DNA from: Tridacna crocea
Taxonomy: Eukaryota; Mollusca; Bivalvia; Cardiida; Cardiidae
Length of the DNA: 64,000 bases
Direction of reading: 5' to 3'
NCBI GenBank assembly: GCA_943736015.1
Contig: OX031066.1
Location: forward strand, 8,994,245-9,058,244
A program made the translations under genes and the position numbers. A model generated the notes under the pieces. That model did no database searches. It saw only the letters and a program-made list of their open reading frames with translations, and was not told the origin of the DNA. Shown piece after piece: positions 49,201 to 58,200 of this stretch; the stretch's first letter is position 1; each line of letters starts with the position of its first letter.

Positions 49201-52200
49201 TGTTTGGTAAAGAGTACCAGCATTTTCTCCTTTTTCCACTCTCCAAAATTGGATGTTGAATTGTTAGCAGCATAATGCTTTGAAAATGGACAAGTCTAAA
49301 AAATTGTTTGTATGGTTAAGGATCACTCAGACTAGGTATATGAAACATTACCTCATAAATGTGAGATGATGCAGTTTGTTTCGAATAGGACTGAATTTTT
49401 CAGTAAATAAAACAAATTGCCAGATATAGCTTTTAAAACACTATTATTATATATTTCATGGGCGGATCCAGAGGGGGGGACTGGGGGTCCAGACCCCCCC
49501 CCCCCAGGAATTTTGGCAAAAAAGTGGGTACCGGATTCGTGAAATGGTACTGGTTTGATATTGCACAGCATTTATGTTAAATACAGTCATACATTATAGA
49601 TTTAAAAAAAAAGGTTCTAAATCAGGAGACTTCCTCATGGAAAGGTCGACTTTTCTTGTTAAATGGCTTACATCCACTTTAATAAGACAAGTGCGTTTTT
49701 GGTGGGAACCCCCCCCCCCCCCCCCCCCCCCCCCCCGCCTTGTGTATATATAGGTCATCTGTAGTAAAGCTGATGTTTTCATCAAAATTAACCTTTTACC
49801 AAACAATCAGTGGTTTTTATGACCCTAAGATAGAAGCCTTTTGAAAACATTGTGGGAAAAGGAGAGAATGCTGGTAAGCATTTTCTCTTTTTCTGTAGTG
49901 CTTTCAATATCTTCCTTCTCTAAGGCCATCGAAATGGGGAATTTAAAGAAAAAGAATTGAATTTAAGATAGATGATCTAGAGCCAAATATTAATTTTCAT
50001 ATCCTACAAAATGGTTTAGATCTGTCAACATAGATGATCATTTGACATAATTGTGAGTTCATACATCAAAATGCAATGTTCCATGGGTGATTATTCACTG
50101 AGAACTCTATAATTGTCCCACTGAATTCCAGAAAAAGGTAAACAAATGCAGTCAGAAGTGAAATTTGTCAAAATTTCATCTTGTCTTAGGTTTGGACGAG
50201 TTTGGTGATTCCGAAAGATTCAAATAATGACAAAAGTACTCTACTCAAAATAGATAAACTTGATAGAAATACAAGTTATTGTATCATAGTGAGGGAGAAA
50301 ACTACAAGAGGATTTGGTCCTTTTTCTGTCCCAGATTATGTGAGAACATTAGGTAAGTTGTCATTTTTATACCAGATTCATACCAGATTTTAATTCATTT
50401 TTAGCTCTACTGGCTGAAAGCCAGCAGAGCTTATGTCATTGTGGGGTTTCTGTCTGTTCGTCCGTCTGTCCATTTGTCTGTCTGTGTACAAAATACCAGT
50501 TGACTTTGTTAACACTCTAGCATCTACGATTATTAGCCAGTCAGCACCAAACTTGGTCAAAACATATATGACTATAACATCTTGCATGAGTTTGATTATG
50601 GGTCTTATGGGACTGGAACAACAGGAGTTATTTGCCCGTGGAAAAAATTGCTATATTTGACTTTGTTTATATGCTAGCATCTACATTTATGAACCAATCT
50701 TCACCAAACTGGGACAAAATATATATGACCATAAGATCTCGAATGAGTTCAGCTATTGGTCTAATTGGACTAGAACAACTGGAGTTATTTGCCTTTGAAT
50801 TAGAAAAATTGCAATATTTGACTTTTTTTACACTGTGTCATCTATGGTCATCTGCAAATACAGAATTCTACAAATGTAGAATAGTGCTCTAGTCGGAGCA
50901 CAATTTTGTCATCAAGTATGATTGACTTGAAACTTGGCATTTATGTTTGTTGTAATAATACGGAGTGAAGTGTGAAAGGACCATAACTCTACCTCCTACT
51001 GTCTATGAGTTATTACCCTTTGATCCTCATGTTTACTGCATTTTCTGCTCGTGTGCAATTTAACTTTGTCATCTCCAGCCTGAACATCTTCAAATTTGGT
51101 ATGCATGACTGTTGAAAAATTACAGAGTGCAGTGTAGAAGAGCCATGACTCTTCCTAGCACAAATTTTGAGTTATTCCCCCTTTCTCCTTCATTTTATAG
51201 CATTTCTTGCTTGTTCGGAGCAAAACTTTGTCATCTTAAGTAGGAATGACATGAAATGTGGTGTGCTTATTTATTGCAATATTTGAAAGTGCTGTGCACA
51301 AGAATTGTAACTCTACCTCATATTATCTTTGAGTTACGTATTTCACTTTGAATGTAATTTTCACAGCACTTAGTGCTTGTCTGGAATAGATATGTCATCC
51401 ATGAAACATGTATGTCATCTCAAGTCAGAAGGACTTCAAACATGGTATGCATGTTTTCTGCAATATGAATGAGTGCAGTGTGCAAGAACAATAACCATAC
51501 ATAGCAAATGTGAATGAGTACAGTGGGCAAGAACAATAACTGTACCTAGCAATAATCCGTTTTACTGTGTAAAAAATACTACATGTACTAATTGTCTGTT
51601 TCTGTCAAAGAGCTGGTGTGGGTATTAACCCTTTACCAAATGATAAGATTTTAAACTGGTCTAGATTGAAAGCACTTGCAGACGACAAAATAAACCTAAC
51701 TCAAAAGTTGAAATTTGTTTACAGCAGGGTAGAAAACATTGTGGGAAAAGGAGAAAATGCTGGTAACCAGCATTTTGTCCTTTTCCCACAATGTTTTCAA
51801 AAGGCTTCTTGCTCCAGATCGTAAAAACCAGGGATTTTTTCGGAAAGGGTTAAGTCACATTCAGTGACAGCTCTAGCTATTTTTGTTTTACCCTTTACAA
51901 GACAACAAAATTTTAGACTGGTTGAAATTGAAAGCACTCACACACGAGAAAATGAAGGTAACTCAAAAATTGAAATATGTTTCCAGCAGGGTAGAAAACA
52001 TTGTCGCAAAAGGAGAAAATGCTGGTTACCGGCATTTTCTCCTTTTCCCTCGATGTTTTCAAAAGGCTTTTCTTTCAGGGTTGTCAAAGGTCGGGATCGT
52101 GTGGTAAAAAGTTAAGAGACATACATTACTTTTTTCTTTGTATTTTAGAGAATTGCTTTACATGTATTTTTCTTTATGTTTGACAGATTTACATGATTAG

Positions 52201-55200
52201 TGTTTGTGTTTGAGAGACTTACATGTTTTGTGTTTGATAGACTTACATGTTTTGTGTTCATGCTTGAGAGACTTATATGATTTGTGTTTGAAAGACATGA
52301 TTTGTGTTTGTGTTTGAGAGAATTGCATTATTTTTCTTTGTGTTTGAGAGATTTACATGATTTGTGTTTGTGTTTGAGAGACTTACATGGTTTTTGTTTG
52401 TGTTTGAGAGATTTACATGATTTGTGTTTGTGTTTGAGAGACTTACATGGTTTTTATTTGTGTTTGAGGAATTTACATTATTTTTCTCTACTGATTAGAT
52501 GCAGAGGATGAAGGGGCAGAATTATATGTTCAAGGTGGCAGACAGGACCAGCAATCATCTGGTATGTTATTTTTGTAAATGTTGTATATATCTTACTGTT
52601 ATAACTACAGTTTGAGAAATTACAGTATGTGATTAATTGATTGTATGTAGCAAGCAATAAGTGCTCTTTTTCCCCTCTGTTTTAACTCTTAACCAAACGA
52701 CAAAATTTTAGACTGGTCAAAATTGAAAGCATTTGCAGAAGACAGAGCAAAAGTTACTGGAGAATTCAAAATTGTTTTGGGAAGGGTAGAAAACATTGTT
52801 TGAAAAGGAGAAAATGCTGGTTACCAGCATTTTCTCCTTTTCCAACAATGTTTTCAAAAGGCTTCTTTCACAGGGTCGTTAAAAGTCGGGATTGTGTGGT
52901 AATGGGTTAAACCCTTTTCTAAACAACATTAGTTAGACTCTTTTTGAATGGAAAACTTTTTCAGCTGACAATTTCAAAATTGAAGCAAGTAAGCTTAAGT
53001 TCTTTTATTCTTTACCAAACGACAAAAAATTAAATTGGTCCAAATTGAAAGAATTTGCAGACAAAAAAATAAATGTGGCTCAAAATGAAATTTAATTTGG
53101 AAAGGGTAGAAACACTGTGGGAAAAGGAGCAAATGCCAGTTACCAGCATTTTCTCCTTTTCCTACAATGTTTACAAAAGGTTTCTTTTTGAGGGTCGCTA
53201 AATGTTTGGATTGTATAGTAAAGAGTTAAAAGGTTAGAAAATATTGAAAATGCATTTTCTCCTTTTCTGTAGAAATTTTCAGAAGCTCATTTCCTCAGAA
53301 TGGTAAAAACATTGGACTGTGTAGTGAAATCTTCAAAAAGAGCAGCAGATAGTCAAAAGTTCTATTTGTGCATGGTTTGATTGGCTCTTTACCAAATGGT
53401 CCCATGTTTTTATTACTCTTTGGTAGAAGGCTTCATAAAAAAGTTGTGGCAATAAAGGGAAAATGCAAGAAATAAGAATTTCCTCTCTTTTCGATAGTGA
53501 TTATAAGCAGTTTGATACAAATCTATTGACCCTTTCCCAAACAAGCCCTGGTTTTTACGTGTTTGCAGTAAAAGTCTTTTGAAAACACTGCGGGAAAAGG
53601 AAAAATTGCCTGTAACGAACAATTTCTCCTTTTGCCACAGTGTTTTCTACCCTTTTTGAGAACTTTCTACCATTTTCTCAAAATCTAAAATTGTTGTCTG
53701 CAAATTCTTTCAGTTTGGAAGAGTGCAAAATTTATCGTTTGAGAAAGGGTTAACATGATTTCTTGTCTGCAAACACAGCACTCTGAATTCTGGACCATCT
53801 AGCAGTCTAACAGTTTGTCATGGGGCAAAGAGTTAAGCATGTTTCTTGTATGTCATTTAAAATGACATATACAATTTGACAGCAGTGGTAGAAATTAATG
53901 GATAAATTCAATTAATTGAGGCATGCAGTCGAAGATTGGGGAATGTTGTTTGTTTGCTAAAATGCAACATGAAAGAAATTCAAATAATCGAGTAGAACTA
54001 ATACTAATTATTTGTCCGAGTCTTTAAAAATCAGCAGATTATAATTTCGATACGCATTTATTTTTGGAATTATGCAGCATACTTAAAGAGTTTTTTTGAA
54101 AGAATCATTGTGGGACGTGACTGTCGTTACGAAGGAAATCACGTCTGTCTGAAAAACATGTCTTCCAAAATCCACTAACAAACTGAAAGAAAATCATGCA
54201 CATGAAAAAACAATATGGATGATTTAAGCATGTTCTCTTGGTTTGAAACATATGACAAAAGAAACAGGTTTTTCTGTGAATTGTCATTATAGCAGTTAAG
54301 GAACATGGATTTGCTTATAATTCTTTCAAGTATCACCATCCTAATGCTTCTAGCGCAAAATGGAATGAAATTTCTTCTTAGTTGGTGAATAAGGATTTAT
54401 ACTGTTTAGAGTAACTGTTTAATGTTTACAGCCACAGGCTCTGATGTTGGAGACCCCACATCACCATTAGCCCCGAGGAAAAAAAAATTTGAAGTAACTC
54501 CAGTGTCTGAGAAAGAAGATAAGCATTACTCGGCAGAAAATATTCCAAACAATTTTCTAGTGGGTATGTATTAACCTGTTACTATATGGCAAAATTTTAG
54601 ATCTATCCAAATTGAAAGCATTTGCATACGACAATTTCAAAGTAGCTCAAATGGTGTAACTTTACTTTGATAGGGTAGAAAACTTTGCGGGAAAAGGAGA
54701 AAATGCTGGTAACCAGCATTTTCTCCTTTTTATACGCCCGTCGAAGACGGGACGTATTATGGGATCACCCGTGGCGGGCGGGCGGGCGGGCGGCGTCCAG
54801 TTCTTTGTCCGGAGCATATCTCCAAAACTATACAAGCTAGGGTTATGAAATTTCATGGGTGGATAGATCTCATCGAGGCGGAGTGCAGTGCACAGGAATC
54901 ATAACTCTTGCTTGCTTAATTTTTGAGTTATTGCCCTTTGTTGTTTTTCATACTTGAATTTTGTCCAGAGCATATCTCCAAAACTATACTAGCTAGGGTT
55001 ATGAAATTTCATGGGTGCATAGATCTCATCGAGGGGGAGTGCAGTGCACAAGAATCATAACTCTTGCTTGCTTAATTTTTGAGTTATTGCCCTTTGTTGT
55101 TTTTCATACTTGAATTTTGTCCGGAGCATATCTCCAAAACTATACTAGCTAGGGTTATGAAATTTCATGGGTGGATAGATCTCATTCAGGGGGAGTGCAG

Positions 55201-58200
55201 TGCACAAGAATCATAACTCTTGCTTGCTTAATTTTTGAGTTATTGCCCTTTGTTGTTTTTCATACTTGAATTTTGTCCGGAGCATATCTCCAAAACTATA
55301 GTAGCTAGGGTTATGAAATTTCATGGGTGGATAGATCTCACTGAGGGGGAGTGCAGTGCACAAGAATCATAACTCTTGCTCGCTTAATTTTTGAGTTATT
55401 GCCCTTTGTCGTTTTTTATACTTGAATTTTGTCCGGTGAATATCTCCAAAACTATAGTAGCTAGGGTTATGAAATTTCATGGGTGGATAGATCTCACTGA
55501 GGCGGAGTGCAGTGCACAGGAATCATAACTCTTGCTTGCTTAATTTTTGAGTTATTGCCCTTTGTCGTTTTTCATACTTGATTTTTGTCCGAAGCATATC
55601 TCTAAAACTATACTAGCTAGGGTTATGAAATTTCATTGGTGGATAGATCTCATCAAGGGGGAGTGCAGTGCACCGAAATCACAACTCTTGCTTGCTTAAT
55701 TTTTGAGTTATTGCCCTTTGTTGTTTTTCATACTTGAATTTTGTCTGGTGCATGCCCCAGCTTTACAACTTGGGGTAAGACGTGCGTATCTTGCGACAAT
55801 TTGCCGCTCTTGTTCCACAATGTTTTCAAAAAATTAAAAGTTGTCATTGTGTGGTAAAGGATTAAATACCATTCAAATGCATGAAATATGATCTTGTACC
55901 ATGTAGACTTTGTTTTTTTAAAGCCTTTAATGGAATTTAAGCGTTGTAAGTCACATGCCAGTGACTTGACATTCCCAAAATGCTTCATTGATTTTTGGCG
56001 GGAAATCTAAAAATACCTTAAAAGGCTACGTAGCCTTTTAAGGGAACACCATCAAAAAAATTTTTTTTGGTAATTTTATGAGTCTTACTTATTGATGATT
56101 TGTATTATTTTTTCATATAAATTTTAGTGGTATATATGTTTTTTTAATTTGGTGAGATGTAAAAATTCTAAATACCCACCTTTAAAGTAAAAAGTATTAC
56201 CCCAAATAGGAGAAAGCGCACCCTTGTTCAAAACTGCTTACTATGCAGCATAGTAAGACTTCAGACACACCATCATATAAGTTGGAGAGGAAATTTTACA
56301 AGGTTACATATAAGCAATTTCACATTTTTCAACAAGGTTTTCCAAATGCCTACTTCCTATGTGATAAAAAAGGGAGTATCAACAAATAGGTAAAAGTTTT
56401 TTTAAAAGGGAAATTTTTTGCTTTCCTCTACCGTCTCCCTCTTTCCCACCTGAGCTCCTTGCCTATTACCCTCTCTATAAATATGTGTTTACCAAATAGA
56501 GAAGAAATAATTGGAAGATTTTGTGTCAAAAACACTTTTACCTAAATTTGTTAATTCATAGAACTAAATGTATGCTCAAAGTGTCTGTGACCTAATGAAT
56601 TCACATTTTTTTATACGCCCGAAGGGTCGTATTATGTTATACCCCCGGTCGTCCGTCCGTCCGTCCGTCCGTCCGTCCGTCCGTCTGTCCGTCCGTCCGT
56701 CCGTCCGTCCGTCCGTCCGTCCGTTAGCAATTTCTTGTGTGCGCAACTCCTCCTACAGTTTTCATCGGAATTATTTGAAACTTGCCACAATGAATCTCCA
56801 TGATGTCTAGTTGTGCACCTGGGTCTTAGAATTTTTATCGCTGTTTCCGTTCCAAAATTATCTGCCCTTGATTTCTGAAATAACCAACTTTTCACTTCGA
56901 ATTTTTGTTCAGGCCATAACTTCCATACCATAAAAGGTATTAAATTGAAACTACATACACTGATAGAACACATTATGGAGAAGTGCAGTGCACAAGAACC
57001 ATAACTCTGCCACTTTTATTTTTTGAGTTACAGCCCTTTGTTAATTTTCAGTTTGAATTTTTGTCCAGGCCATAACTTCTAAACTATAAAAGCTATTAAC
57101 TTTGAACTTCATACACTGATAGATAACATTGTGGAGAAGTGCATCGCACATGAACCATAACTCTGTGACTTCTATTTTTTGAGTTATTGCCCTTTGTTAA
57201 TTTTCAGTTTGAATTTTTGTCCAGGCCATAACTTCTAAACTATAAAAGCTAATAACTTGCAACCTCATATAGTGAAAGAACACTTTATGGAGAAGTGCAT
57301 TGCACATGAACCATAACTCTGCGACCTTTATTTTTTTACTTATTGCCCTTTGTTAATTTTCAGTTTGAATTTTTGTCCAGGCCATAACTTCCAAACTATA
57401 AAAGCTAATAACTTGCAACTTCATACACCGATAGAACACATTATAGAGAAGTGCAGTGCACATGAACCATAACTCTGCGTCATTTCAACTCATTTCACTG
57501 ACAAGCCCCTTCGGGCGTATATGCGCCGCTTTGCGAAGCTCTTGTTTCCACTTTTGACTATCATGACTTATCAAAAAGGTCATTGATGGTTGGACACTTC
57601 ATTTTATACTGGATATTCCCTAGGAGTTTTGTAATTTTTTTCAGATCTTTAAGTAGCTTTCTATCTTGGGTTTAATCTTTGTCCAATATATAAAAACTGT
57701 GATATACTGTGATATACTGTATACCTTGTGTTTAAATGACTTGACCTTTGAAAGTTTTTGTATGCTTCAGAAAGAAGCTAGTTGTTGTGTCCAAGCTTTT
57801 GTGTATAAACATAACTGATGCCCAGACCAGACTCTCCAGCTCTGAAATTTGGTTGGTTAACCTATTACCACACAATCCCTACTTTTGACGACCCTGAGAA
57901 AGAAGCCTTTAGAAAACATTGTAGGAAATGGAGAAATGTTGGAGACCAGGATTTTCTCCTTTTCACACAATGTTTCTACTCTTTACAAAACAAATTTCAA
58001 ATTTTCAGTCATTTTTACTGTATTGTCTGCAAATGCTTTTGATTTGGACAAACCTAAAATTGGTCGTAATGGGTAATAAGTTAATGGGGCAGGGGCAATC
58101 AAAGCTTCTTGTTGAGTATGGTACTTCCTAGCAATGGAATGCCTGGGATATACTTCCCTCCCTCGTCCCTCCCTCGCTCCCTCCCCTCCCCCTACTCCCC

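Noticed and set aside
52284..52511. 75-codon LCLRDLHD-repeat protein
   Set aside because: Translation of a minisatellite in intron 4; no start context or conservation outside the repeat.
54807..55760. Regular repeats that could suggest a CRISPR array
   Set aside because: Units are 156 bp head-to-tail without spacers, and the genome is eukaryotic.
56568..56973. Arg/Ser/Val or Asp/Gly/Arg/Thr repeat proteins on either strand
   Set aside because: Translations of the (GTCC)n microsatellite.
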